Part shown: positions 28,897 through 36,922 of the stretch, piece by piece
How the letters are laid out: each line of letters starts with the position of its first letter
How positions within the stretch are numbered: position 1 is the stretch's first letter
Notes under the pieces: model-generated
Told to the model about the DNA's origin: nothing
What the model saw: the letters and a program-made list of their open reading frames with translations, nothing else
Databases searched by the model: none
Program-made: the position numbers and the translations under genes
DNA from: JAPLNB01 sp964451955
GTDB taxonomy: Bacteria; Planctomycetota; Phycisphaerae; Tepidisphaerales; Tepidisphaeraceae
Direction of reading: 5' to 3'
Assembly: GCA_964451955.1 (NCBI GenBank)
Contig: CAYVKG010000010.1
Location: forward strand, 15,287 to 79,286
DNA length: 64,000 nt

Positions 28897-31503
28897 ATGA
28901 TGCCCTATCAGTGGCCCGAGACATTCTGGAAACCCCAACTCCGCGCCTGCACCGAGACAGTGGACGCCATCACCCGCGGCTATAGGCGGATTGTGGTGAC
29001 TCTCCCCACCGGCATGGGCAAGACTCGCTGCATGTCCGCCCTGACCGAGTGGGGATCGTCCGAGTGGTGGAACACGGTACTCTACACCCACCGCCGGATG
29101 CTGCTCACCCAGACATCGAGCGTGCTCACCAAGCACGGAATCGAGCACGGCTTGCGTGCCAGCGGGTACAAGCCGCAACTGCTCAAGGCGGTGCAGTTGG
29201 CGATGATTCAGAGCGAGCGATCCGCCATCAAGCGGCACTCGCGGGATCTCCACAAAGCCCAATTGGTGCTGTCCGACGAACTCCACGCCTGCGGCGGGGA
29301 AACCCTGCCGATGTTCCACGACATCCACTACCAGGCCGGGGCGTCGATTGTCGGGTTCACGGCAACACCCATCGACTTAGACGGCACGTGGGACAAACTG
29401 ATTACCGCCGGGGTGACAAGCGAAGGCCGGGAGTGCGGCGCCCTGGTTTGGGCCGTCACCTACTGCCCCGACGAACCTGACCTGCACCACGTCAAGAAGT
29501 ACAAGATCGGCGAAGACCTGAGCGAGAGCGACAACCGCAAAGTGATGATGCGGCCCGGGGTATTCGGCCGGGTGTTCGAGCATTGGGCGCGACTTCAGAA
29601 GAGGCATTGGGGTGTTTCACTACCCAAGGCGATGCCCACTGTCTTGTTCGCCCCCGATGTGGCGGGCTCGATCTACTTCGCCGAGGAGTTCACCAAGAAA
29701 GGCGTCAAGGCGGCACATATCGACGCCAAGGATATCTGGTACAATGGTGAACTGATTCCCAGCGCCGACGAAAACCGCGAGATGATCCTAAGCAAATTCC
29801 GGGATGGAGAAATCCAACTGCTCACGAATCGCTGGGTCCTCAAAGAGGGCATCGATTTGCCTAACATAGCTCACTGTTTGGACTTAGATACTGAGATATT
29901 AACCACAACAGGATGGAAGCGACACGACCAAATCCAAGGCGGCGACCTCCTGTTCAATCTCAACCGAGACACCGGAGCGATGGAGGTGGACTCCGTTCTT
30001 CAGGTTGTACACCGACCTGTTCGCGCAGACGAAAAGATGGTGCACATTGAAAGTCAACACCTCAACGTGAGAGTCACAGAGGATCACCACTTCTGGGTAA
30101 AACTTGGCTATCCTTCTCGCGGACAAACACAGTCATGTCAGGAGTGGCATAGACTTACCGGACGCGAATTGGCAGACAGGAAAAGACCATTTTCGTTGCC
30201 GCTCACAGCAATCCCATCGGATGGCGTATTCTGGCAGGGCATACCCCTCACGGATGATGAAATCCGGTTCGTTGCATGGTACGTCACGGACGGTTATATC
30301 GGAAAGAAAAGCGGCGAGATTGAGATATCACAGGCAAAAGAATATCACCACGAGATTCGCGCCCTGCTAACACGAATTGGATTTTCCTTTAGGGAGTACA
30401 AGGCCACCGTAAAGAGTGGATTCAAAACCGGAGGCATATACTACAAGTTCTACATTCCAATGGGAAGGAGAAAGAAACTGCATGGTTGGCACTATCTGGC
30501 CGCATACCTAAATAAAGAGGGTTCGCCGCTCTGGAGAATGATGACGCGGAGGCAATTTTCTGTATTCTGGGATGAACTCATGAAGGGAGATGGGCAAATC
30601 CACGTGGGCAAAACCAAGATGCAGCACAAGGCCCTGTCGATTAACAATAAGCCTCTCGCCGATTTGCTGCACGAAATGGCGACTAGCCGTGGTTTTGCGG
30701 GCGGCCTACATCACTACGTCACGCCCAATGGGTGGAATATGTACGCCCTTCACATTCGAGACAAGCAGTGGATCTCAACCAATCCATCCGACCCTCGCGC
30801 CACCCGAATCACACTGGAAGATCCCAAGCCCGAAGAGTCTGTTTGGTGCGTGAGCACGAGAAACGGAACAATCGTCACCAGAAGACGGGGGAAGGTATGT
30901 ATCACCGGAAATTGTATCTTTGCCTGCGCCGTAACCAGCGTTACCAGTTGGCTACAGATGGGCGGCAGGGCGATCCGCGCCTATCCCGGGCTGACCGAGG
31001 TGGTGATTCAGGACCACGGTGGCGGCTACACCCGACCGGGTTTGGGTTCACTCAATGACGACCGCGTTTGGGAACTCGGGCAGACCGCCTACAAGCTCCA
31101 GGGCATGGCGACCGAGCGTAGGCGTGACGGGGAAGATCCCGAGCCGATCCGCTGCCCTCAGTGCGGCGTCATGCGAGACAGTGGGCCGACCTGCCCCGCC
31201 TGCGGGTTCAAGTGCCACAAGCGATCGAGGATCGTCGTGCAGGTCAACGGAAACCTCAAGGAGGTGGACGGCCCGAGATTCCGACCGCGGTACGTCAAGC
31301 TAGAACCCGACACCGTGGATCTCTGGCGCTCGATGTATTATCGGGCGCGCAGCCACAAGTGGGACGCCACCTTCCGGGAGGCGGCAGCCTATTTTCAGCA
31401 CGAACATGGCTACTACCCGCCGGCAGACATCCCGCTCATGCCGACGAGTCCGTCCGATTGGTTCGAGCGGGTTAGCAAGGTGCCAATGGACAGGTTGTTA
31501 TGA
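28897..31503 (+). CDS. DEAD/DEAH-type DNA helicase with intein
   Basis: 868 residues; 522 remain after intein removal. VTLPTGMGKTRCM is Walker A, VLSDELHA the DExH box, GFTATP motif III, and WLQMGGRAIRAYPG motif VI. A zinc ribbon (CPQCGVMRDSGPTCPACG) sits near the C-terminus. The layout matches phage SF2 helicases of the UvsW/SSL2 kind that remodel forks. The intein interrupts after NIAH, before motif VI. AGGAATCC precedes the ATG. Confidence 0.85.
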   Translation: MMPYQWPETFWKPQLRACTETVDAITRGYRRIVVTLPTGMGKTRCMSALTEWGSSEWWNTVLYTHRRMLLTQTSSVLTKHGIEHGLRASGYKPQLLKAVQLAMIQSERSAIKRHSRDLHKAQLVLSDELHACGGETLPMFHDIHYQAGASIVGFTATPIDLDGTWDKLITAGVTSEGRECGALVWAVTYCPDEPDLHHVKKYKIGEDLSESDNRKVMMRPGVFGRVFEHWARLQKRHWGVSLPKAMPTVLFAPDVAGSIYFAEEFTKKGVKAAHIDAKDIWYNGELIPSADENREMILSKFRDGEIQLLTNRWVLKEGIDLPNIAHCLDLDTEILTTTGWKRHDQIQGGDLLFNLNRDTGAMEVDSVLQVVHRPVRADEKMVHIESQHLNVRVTEDHHFWVKLGYPSRGQTQSCQEWHRLTGRELADRKRPFSLPLTAIPSDGVFWQGIPLTDDEIRFVAWYVTDGYIGKKSGEIEISQAKEYHHEIRALLTRIGFSFREYKATVKSGFKTGGIYYKFYIPMGRRKKLHGWHYLAAYLNKEGSPLWRMMTRRQFSVFWDELMKGDGQIHVGKTKMQHKALSINNKPLADLLHEMATSRGFAGGLHHYVTPNGWNMYALHIRDKQWISTNPSDPRATRITLEDPKPEESVWCVSTRNGTIVTRRRGKVCITGNCIFACAVTSVTSWLQMGGRAIRAYPGLTEVVIQDHGGGYTRPGLGSLNDDRVWELGQTAYKLQGMATERRRDGEDPEPIRCPQCGVMRDSGPTCPACGFKCHKRSRIVVQVNGNLKEVDGPRFRPRYVKLEPDTVDLWRSMYYRARSHKWDATFREAAAYFQHEHGYYPPADIPLMPTSPSDWFERVSKVPMDRLL
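29875..30912 (+). mobile_element. Intein with LAGLIDADG homing endonucl. domain
   Basis: 346 residues (helicase residues 327-672). It begins CLDLDTEILTTTGWKR, a class 1 N-terminal block, and has VTEDHHFWV as block B. FVAWYVTDGYI and FWDELMKGDGQI are the two LAGLIDADG-type endonuclease motifs. It ends VCITGN before a Cys +1. The penultimate residue is Gly, not the usual His, which may slow C-terminal cleavage. The insertion point lies in the conserved helicase core, where inteins persist. Confidence 0.85.
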
Positions 31504-31775
31504 AGATAGAAGAAGATTGGCCGCGCATTCAGTTTGCACTCCGTCAGCTCAGTGAGCATGGGATTGACATCACGGTCCAGATGCACCTCACGCTCGGGGA
31601 GTTTGTGAAATTGCTTTGGATTGGTTCTGGGGTCATTCCCACTGAACCTGAAGTCGCTGAAAGAGCAGAAATCGTCCGCCATCGCATCCTGCCGCCGGAT
31701 GCCGGATCGTACTGTGGAATCGGATCGGACATCGGATACCTCTTCAGGAAAGGCATGCAATATGAGGACCTTTAA
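31500..31775 (+). CDS. Hypothetical protein
   Basis: 91 residues, MKIEEDWPRIQFALRQLSEH. ATGA overlap with the helicase gene. A helical start followed by strands, with a Gly-rich end (YCGIGSDIGYLFRKG). No family recognised. Confidence 0.55.
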   Translation: MKIEEDWPRIQFALRQLSEHGIDITVQMHLTLGEFVKLLWIGSGVIPTEPEVAERAEIVRHRILPPDAGSYCGIGSDIGYLFRKGMQYEDL

Positions 31776-31839
31776 ACTTGTGCATCATGGAAGATCGCCG
31801 GGATCTATGGCACAGAATAGAAGTGCCACCCTAGTTTGA
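31762..31839 (+). CDS. Possible 25-residue peptide
   Basis: ATG at 31762 overlaps the preceding gene's last 14 bases; MRTFKLVHHGRSPGSMAQNR ends at TGA 31839, inside the next promoter. Weak binding site; may not be translated. Confidence 0.2.
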   Translation: MRTFKLVHHGRSPGSMAQNRSATLV

Positions 31840-31864
31840 CAACTCCCCGCCCATCTGGTATAAT
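31836..31864 (+). promoter_or_regulatory. Perfect sigma-70 promoter
   Basis: TTGACA (31836-31841), 17-base spacer, TATAAT (31859-31864). It drives the 31892 gene and probably the methyltransferase and primase block after it. A consensus promoter this good implies strong, unregulated or repressor-controlled expression. Confidence 0.85.
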
Positions 31865-31891
31865 CACCACTTTCAACCCAAAGGAGATTCC

Positions 31892-32227
31892 ATGCTTACC
31901 ACGCGATTCAACCTGAAACCCGAGTCCATCATGCTGGAGATCGACGAATTGCACAAGGCGTTCCTCGCCAGCCGCCGCTACCTCGCGGCCCAACTCAAGT
32001 ACCTGAAGGACGCCTCGGCTGGGCAGGGGCGGCTATTTGGACTGGAAACCGTCGCCGAGGGGGCGACCGCCGTGGACACTGAACGGCAACTCTCTGAGAT
32101 GGACGCCGCCTACAAGCTGCGCAAGCGCCACCTCAACGCCCTATTGAAGGTGCTTGAGGACGAGAAGCTGGAGATCACCGAGGCGAACGAGCCTGCCCTA
32201 CCACTCAATGAAGGGGCGGCGGCGTGA
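31892..32227 (+). CDS. Hypothetical helical protein
   Basis: 111 residues, MLTTRFNLKPESIMLEIDEL, almost entirely helical with a charged core (DTERQLSEMDAAYKLRKRHL). AAGGAGA precedes the ATG; first gene after the perfect promoter. Overlaps the methyltransferase by GTGA. No family recognised. Confidence 0.55.
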   Translation: MLTTRFNLKPESIMLEIDELHKAFLASRRYLAAQLKYLKDASAGQGRLFGLETVAEGATAVDTERQLSEMDAAYKLRKRHLNALLKVLEDEKLEITEANEPALPLNEGAAA

Positions 32228-33210
32228 TCGAATTCATTACCGGAGACTGCCTAGAGGTTATGCGCGGATACCCCGATAGGCATTTCTCGCTGGTCTTTGG
32301 GAGCCCTCCGTATGAGGCAGCTAGGACGTATGGCATCGGGTTCAGCCTATCCGGTCAGGACTGGGTGGACTGGATGGTTTCGATTTTCAAGGAGTCGCTT
32401 CGGGTCTGTAATGGGCTTGTGGCGTTTGTGGTGGAGGGGCGAACGCGGAAGTTTAGGTGGAGTGCTACTCCTGCGTTACTGATGGCGGACCTACACCGGG
32501 CGGGTGTATGCCTGAGAAAGCCACCGGCGTTTCATCGGATGGGGATTCCCGGCAGCGGAGGACCTGACGGTCTACGTAACGACTACGAGTTCACCGTCTG
32601 CGCAACTAATGGTGGAAGGCTGCCGTGGAGCGACAACACGGCGATGGGGACACCGCCACGCTATGCCCCAGGAGGCGCAATGAGCCACAGAACTCGCGAC
32701 GGCAGCCGCGTGAATCAGTGGGGGCAACCGATTGGAAACACGGTGGGTGAGCGTAAGCGTGACGGAACGCGCGGGACGCACACTCGTCCATCCCACAGGC
32801 AAGCGGGGTACAGACCTCCTGTACTTGCCAATCCCGGCAACGTCATCACGTGCAAGGTGGGTGGCGGTCACATGGGTCACAGGCTTGCGCACGAGAATGA
32901 AGCTCCGTTTCCCGAGCGCCTCGCCGAGTTCTTCGTTCGTTCGTTCTGTCCGCCTGGTGGACTCGTCCTCGATCCATTCTCGGGCTCTGGGACGACGCTG
33001 GCTGTCTGCTACAAGACAGGCCGGAATGGAATCGGAATCGACTGCCGGGCAAGCCAGACCGAGTTGGGTCGTCGTCGTCTTGCCGATATCACGGAGAAAT
33101 CACAATGCCTAGGCGTGAAGGACTCGAATGTGTCACCGCCCGAGAACCCTGTGTCATCTGCGGAAAGCACGACTGGTGCGCCAGACTCACCAAGTACCAC
33201 CTCTGCATGA
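32224..33210 (+). CDS. DNA methyltransferase (N4-cytosine/N6-adenine, beta-class order)
   Basis: 328 residues from GTG. SLVFGSPPYEAA (residues ~23-34) is the SPPY catalytic motif and LVLDPFSGSGTTLAVC near residue 245 is the SAM-binding motif; catalytic before SAM motif is the beta-class order. SPPY is usual for N4-cytosine enzymes but also occurs in N6-adenine ones. A low-complexity Ser/Pro tail overlaps the primase gene by 106 bases and may be dispensable. Confidence 0.8.
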   Translation: MIEFITGDCLEVMRGYPDRHFSLVFGSPPYEAARTYGIGFSLSGQDWVDWMVSIFKESLRVCNGLVAFVVEGRTRKFRWSATPALLMADLHRAGVCLRKPPAFHRMGIPGSGGPDGLRNDYEFTVCATNGGRLPWSDNTAMGTPPRYAPGGAMSHRTRDGSRVNQWGQPIGNTVGERKRDGTRGTHTRPSHRQAGYRPPVLANPGNVITCKVGGGHMGHRLAHENEAPFPERLAEFFVRSFCPPGGLVLDPFSGSGTTLAVCYKTGRNGIGIDCRASQTELGRRRLADITEKSQCLGVKDSNVSPPENPVSSAESTTGAPDSPSTTSA

Positions 33211-34046
33211 GGGTGGAGTCGAACAAGCCAAACCCCAAGGGCGGCTGGTTCCACAAGCGGGATGGTGCGGCATTGATTCCGTTGCCACCCAAGCGAGTGA
33301 AGCGATTGACAGACGAGGAGTTGAACCGCAAGTGGGCACCCATTGCCATGCGGTGCTATGCTGACGGGCAATGGGGGTTGCATACGCTAGCCGCTGAATT
33401 GGGTGTGTACACATCCGCCTTGAGGTGCATCTACGTCGGCCGTCGTATCCCGCAATCAAAGAATGAAATCCATTCGTGGACATTTCCTGAGCGGAGCGCC
33501 ACGGGCATGGTGGTTGGGATCAATCGGCGATTTTGCACCCCCGTGGACGGCAAGACCAAGATGTGCATGCCTGGCTCCCGCCGCGGACTCGTCTACGCGG
33601 ACGAGTGGTTTGCCCGGCCGGGTGCAATCTGGATCGTCGAGGGTGGTTCCGATGTCGCCGCCGGTTTGACCATGGATCTCGCCGTCATCGGCAGACCCTC
33701 GAACACAGGGGGCATCGGCTACTTGACGCGAATTCTGGGACCACACCGGCATCGGCATATCATCGTGGCGGGGGAGAACGACGCGAGGCTGGTGACGTGC
33801 GGGCCCGAGCACGCCCCCGACTGCCGATACTGCCAGCGGTGCTGGCCCGGTAAGTCGGGTGCCATCTCCACCGCCAAAGCCCTCGCGGAGCGACTAGGCG
33901 TGAAGGTTGGCGTCGTCATGCCGCCCAAGGGGTTCAAGGACTTGCGGGACTACGTGAGACAGATACCAGAGGAGAATCGCGATGGGGCAAGGATCGCACT
34001 ACAGGGCGGGCATTATCCACCTGCAAGTCGGAAGCGCCGTCCGTGA
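33105..34046 (+). CDS. Toprim primase-like protein
   Basis: 313 residues. EPCVICGKHDWCARL near the start is a zinc motif, and AIWIVEGGSDVAAGLTMDL with VAGENDARL gives a Toprim-like E...DxD site. The order zinc then Toprim fits phage primases, though the RNA polymerase basic domain is not obvious. A second Cys cluster (CRYCQRCWPGKSG) lies in the Toprim part. GGAGAAA precedes the ATG. It overlaps the HTH gene by 65 bases. Confidence 0.65.
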   Translation: MPRREGLECVTAREPCVICGKHDWCARLTKYHLCMRVESNKPNPKGGWFHKRDGAALIPLPPKRVKRLTDEELNRKWAPIAMRCYADGQWGLHTLAAELGVYTSALRCIYVGRRIPQSKNEIHSWTFPERSATGMVVGINRRFCTPVDGKTKMCMPGSRRGLVYADEWFARPGAIWIVEGGSDVAAGLTMDLAVIGRPSNTGGIGYLTRILGPHRHRHIIVAGENDARLVTCGPEHAPDCRYCQRCWPGKSGAISTAKALAERLGVKVGVVMPPKGFKDLRDYVRQIPEENRDGARIALQGGHYPPASRKRRP

Positions 34047-34365
34047 GATTCGCCAATCGGTGGGGTGGTCGGAGGAGCGGCTGGCGAAAGAGATCGGAAT
34101 GAACCCGACAGCCCTGAGCGGAATCGAGGGCCTGAAAAAACCAACGCCCTTCTGGATCGCCGACTGCGTCCGCGACCTGACCGGCGTTGACCCCTACGTC
34201 CTGGCGTACTGCCGGGCCGTACAGAACGGCGTCCTGACGGGAAACATCTTGACCGACAGCGTCAAGAACGCTACAATAGCGCTCATCGACGCCATGGACA
34301 AGGAACTGGCGATCCTGAAGCAGAGCACCCAGAGAATCCCAGGATGGTGGACAAGGATGAAATGA
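33982..34365 (+). CDS. XRE-like helix-turn-helix protein
   Basis: 127 residues. EIRQSVGWSEERLAKEIGMN then PTALSGIEGLKK match the Cro/CI-type HTH. The C-terminal ~60 residues are helical. AGGAG precedes the ATG inside the primase gene. A regulator of phage genes is likely. Confidence 0.65.
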   Translation: MGQGSHYRAGIIHLQVGSAVREIRQSVGWSEERLAKEIGMNPTALSGIEGLKKPTPFWIADCVRDLTGVDPYVLAYCRAVQNGVLTGNILTDSVKNATIALIDAMDKELAILKQSTQRIPGWWTRMK

Positions 34366-34739
34366 ACGTCCTCGCCGACTTCGCCGCCGAGTTCCCTCGC
34401 TGCTGGTTGTGCGGCGCCAGGGCCGAGGAAGTCTGGCGTGGGTTGGCAATCCATCACATCGTCCGGGGCTCCGGGAGGAGCAAGACGCGAACCGACAGGC
34501 GGACGCTTATCCGTACCTGCTACTACTGCCATGAGGGAATCCTCGACAGCATGTCAGTGGTAGCGCAACTAGCACTGAAGAAACTGAACGACCCATCGCA
34601 TTACGACCGAGTTCACGTGAACCGACTGAGGCGACGGGCCGACAATTCCATCACCGAGGAGGAGGTTTGTCATGTCCAACGAGAACTGCTGCTGCAATCA
34701 ATCAACACCGGATATCCCTACCCACGAAGAGGACGTTGA
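34362..34739 (+). CDS. HNH-type nuclease-like protein
   Basis: 125 residues from ATG 34362 (ATGA overlap). CWLCGARAEEVWRGLAIHHI then RTCYYCHEGILDS resemble the HNH zinc site: two CxxC pairs and an HH. The catalytic asparagine is not clear, so nuclease activity is tentative. Alternative ATG at 34344. Confidence 0.6.
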   Translation: MNVLADFAAEFPRCWLCGARAEEVWRGLAIHHIVRGSGRSKTRTDRRTLIRTCYYCHEGILDSMSVVAQLALKKLNDPSHYDRVHVNRLRRRADNSITEEEVCHVQRELLLQSINTGYPYPRRGR

Positions 34740-35157
34740 AACGCTCGCAGTGGCGATCAGCACGGTTGAAGCGATGGTGTCGATCACCGGGGGCGACCGG
34801 GGGTTCGTCACGAAAGCACGATCGGCGCTGGACCGCCTGAAAGACAACGAGAACGCAGCGACACGGGACATCGGAACATTTGGCGGGTCTTATGAATACC
34901 GAGTCCGAGAATACAAGATCGAATTCTTTGACCCGGGTAGACAGATGTGGCGTGAAACATCAAACGCCAGACATCCCGGATGGCAAGCGTGGTTCGCCAA
35001 GCAGATCCTCAAGGTCTACGGCATGCCTGAATCCCTCGTCGCCGACATCACCCAGAATCACATCGAGTGCGAACGCCTCCGCAACGAGCGGGACACGGCA
35101 CGCCAGCGACTACAGACGCTCCGGGACGCCATGCGAAAGGCGATGGAGGCGGTATGA
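34672..35157 (+). CDS. Hypothetical protein with N-terminal CCC motif
   Basis: 161 residues, MSNENCCCNQSTPD, a helical middle (TVEAMVSITGGDRG) and a coiled-coil end (RLRNERDTARQRLQTLRDAM). AGGAGGAGG precedes the ATG within the HNH gene. Overlaps RusA by ATGA. No family recognised. Confidence 0.55.
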   Translation: MSNENCCCNQSTPDIPTHEEDVETLAVAISTVEAMVSITGGDRGFVTKARSALDRLKDNENAATRDIGTFGGSYEYRVREYKIEFFDPGRQMWRETSNARHPGWQAWFAKQILKVYGMPESLVADITQNHIECERLRNERDTARQRLQTLRDAMRKAMEAV

Positions 35158-35546
35158 ACGAGACGATCACCATCGTCGTTGAAGGCACACCCGTTGCCAA
35201 ACCAAGGATGACTCGACGCGACAAATGGATGAAGCGCCCGGCGGTTGTGCGGTACCGAGAATGGCAGGACAAGGTGCGTGGGGAAATCTCAGGTGCTCCC
35301 CCCGCACAATTTGTCGAGCATGTCAGCATCAGGGCGTTCTTCGAGCCGCCGGCTTCCTGGTCGAAAAAGAAACGCCTAGAGGCGATGGGTTCCCTTCACC
35401 GGGATCGCCCGGACTCAGACAATCTCGCGAAAGGAGTCCTCGACACCCTCTGGCCGGACGGTGACTCTGCCATCGCCAACCTGTCGATTGCGAAAAGGTG
35501 GGGAAACTTTGCCCGACTTGAGATAGACATCACATGGTCTGCTTGA
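35154..35546 (+). CDS. rusA: RusA-type Holliday junction resolvase
   Basis: 130 residues, the usual RusA length. VEGTPVAKPRMTRRDKWM opens with the RusA KPR element; RDRPDSDNLAKGVLDTLWPD supplies the conserved acidic catalytic residues, and SIAKRWGN follows. It resolves branched DNA made by recombination before packaging. ATGA overlap upstream. Confidence 0.85.
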   Translation: MNETITIVVEGTPVAKPRMTRRDKWMKRPAVVRYREWQDKVRGEISGAPPAQFVEHVSIRAFFEPPASWSKKKRLEAMGSLHRDRPDSDNLAKGVLDTLWPDGDSAIANLSIAKRWGNFARLEIDITWSA

Positions 35547-35571
35547 CACCCCAGCAGTCCTGTGGTATAAT
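35543..35571 (+). promoter_or_regulatory. Perfect sigma-70 promoter for the phage sigma factor
   Basis: TTGACA (35543-35548), 17 bases, TATAAT (35566-35571), the same layout as 31836-31864. Its -35 overlaps the rusA stop. It sets the sigma gene apart as its own transcription unit. Confidence 0.85.
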
Positions 35572-35600
35572 GAGGCCCATCCAACAAAGGGGGACTCATT

Positions 35601-36275
35601 ATGACAGAGACGGAACTCTGGGTGGACTACGAAACCAATCCGTGCGTCGAGACGCGAAACGCGATCTACGAGCACTACGCCCGAACGGTGGAATCCGAGA
35701 CGGCGTCCTTTCTGCGGCACCGGCGGTGCCAGCACATCCTCGACGACACCCTCTCTAAGGTGTCCGAGCACGTCCTCATGGTGCTCATCCCCTCGTTCAA
35801 CCGAAGCGAGGGCGTGCCATTCAGGCGGTATCTCCATTGCCAGATCAGGACGGCAATCCGGGAGATCCTGCGGTCTAACGCACCCGGGCAATATTCCAGG
35901 CGACAATCTCAGTCGATCGACAACTGCCGATGCAGATTGAGCCACAAAGCCGGCAGGAGGGTAACCGATGCCGAGGTGGCGCAAGCGATGCTACGCCCAG
36001 AGTCGGATGTCATCGCCTTCCAAGACCAAGGCCATAATGTTCCATTGGATTCAGACCCACCCGACGACGGGCACGAACCTTCAACACAGCACTCAGCCAT
36101 AGTGGACGCCATAAACGCCATTCCAAATGACTACAAAGCAACGCTTTACGAACACTTCGTCAACGGCAAAACACACGCCGAAATCGCCGCCTCCCAAGGA
36201 AGGTCAAGGCAGGCTGTTACCGAGGAAATAGGAAAGTCGGTACGGTTTCTCAAAAATCGCATTGCCAAGGAGTGA
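35601..36275 (+). CDS. Phage sigma-70-family sigma factor
   Basis: 224 residues. Region 2-like: CVETRNAIYEHYARTVE and FRRYLHCQIRTAIREIL, the FliA/SigB-type region that binds core enzyme and melts -10. Region 4-like: HAEIAASQGRSRQAVTEEIG then RFLKNRIAK, the -35 reading helix. Regions 1 and parts of 3 are absent. It lies between rusA and the structural block, so switching to virion genes is a reasonable inference. Own perfect promoter; AAAGGGGG precedes the ATG. Confidence 0.75.
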   Translation: MTETELWVDYETNPCVETRNAIYEHYARTVESETASFLRHRRCQHILDDTLSKVSEHVLMVLIPSFNRSEGVPFRRYLHCQIRTAIREILRSNAPGQYSRRQSQSIDNCRCRLSHKAGRRVTDAEVAQAMLRPESDVIAFQDQGHNVPLDSDPPDDGHEPSTQHSAIVDAINAIPNDYKATLYEHFVNGKTHAEIAASQGRSRQAVTEEIGKSVRFLKNRIAKE

Positions 36276-36279
36276 CCAT

Positions 36280-36306
36280 TCTACCATAAGTAATATATGG
36301 AGGGAC
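36280..36306 (+). promoter_or_regulatory. Candidate late promoter
   Basis: The sequence TACCATAAGTAATATATGGA in the 47-base gap after the sigma gene has a symmetric AT-rich core (CCATA...TATGG) unlike the GC-rich surroundings. It could be the -10 of a promoter read by the phage sigma factor. Inference only. Confidence 0.3.
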
Positions 36307-36322
36307 GTTTTAGGGGTTCTCC

Positions 36323-36913
36323 ATGCCAAAACCACCGATGACCCTGGTGAAGTACGACGACCTGCGGAGCGACATCCGCAACGGCGACCTGCTCCTGTGG
36401 CGTCCTACGTCGCTCCTGGGCCGCGCCATTTGCTTGGGAACGTCCATTGGTAAGTGGAGGTGGGTACGACACTCGCACGCCTCAATGGCAGCCAGAGGCC
36501 CCAACGGGCGTGTTTACGCATTGGAGATGATGCAGTGGGTTGGTGGACGCCACCACCCGCTGTCCGAGCAGGTGCGGCGGTACCCACTGTCGTGTGAGGT
36601 TTGGAGGCCGGTATCGCCCGACTTTGACGGCGACGGGGCGGTGCGGCATATGCTCTGGCTGATGGGGCAGCATTACGGATGGAGGTCGTTTGCTCGCATC
36701 GCCGTTCGCAACCTGCTGCCGCACATGATTTTACCAAAAAGAATGAACAGTGACGACCCCGATCAATCCTTGGTTTGCTCTGGTGCTTACGCCTGGGCAG
36801 CTGCCAGGGGGGGTGGGGTGCCGCCGCTGCCGAACAAACTCGACATCGAGATATCCCCGGCAGACCTTGCACTGTCCGGTTTTGCCAGGTATCTAGCGAC
36901 CCCCTTTTTGTAG
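36323..36913 (+). CDS. NlpC/P60-superfamily papain-like peptidase (YiiX-like)
   Basis: 196 residues. DIRNGDLLLWRPTSLLGRAI and RHSHASMAARGPNG are typical of YiiX/LRAT-like NlpC/P60 members: the first gives the GD turn and the second the catalytic His. SLVCSGAYAWAAA supplies the Cys. Such enzymes cut peptides in cell walls or lipid-linked substrates and appear in phage virion or lysis modules. AGGGG precedes the ATG. Confidence 0.7.
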   Translation: MPKPPMTLVKYDDLRSDIRNGDLLLWRPTSLLGRAICLGTSIGKWRWVRHSHASMAARGPNGRVYALEMMQWVGGRHHPLSEQVRRYPLSCEVWRPVSPDFDGDGAVRHMLWLMGQHYGWRSFARIAVRNLLPHMILPKRMNSDDPDQSLVCSGAYAWAAARGGGVPPLPNKLDIEISPADLALSGFARYLATPFL

Positions 36914-36922
36914 GAGCTGTGT

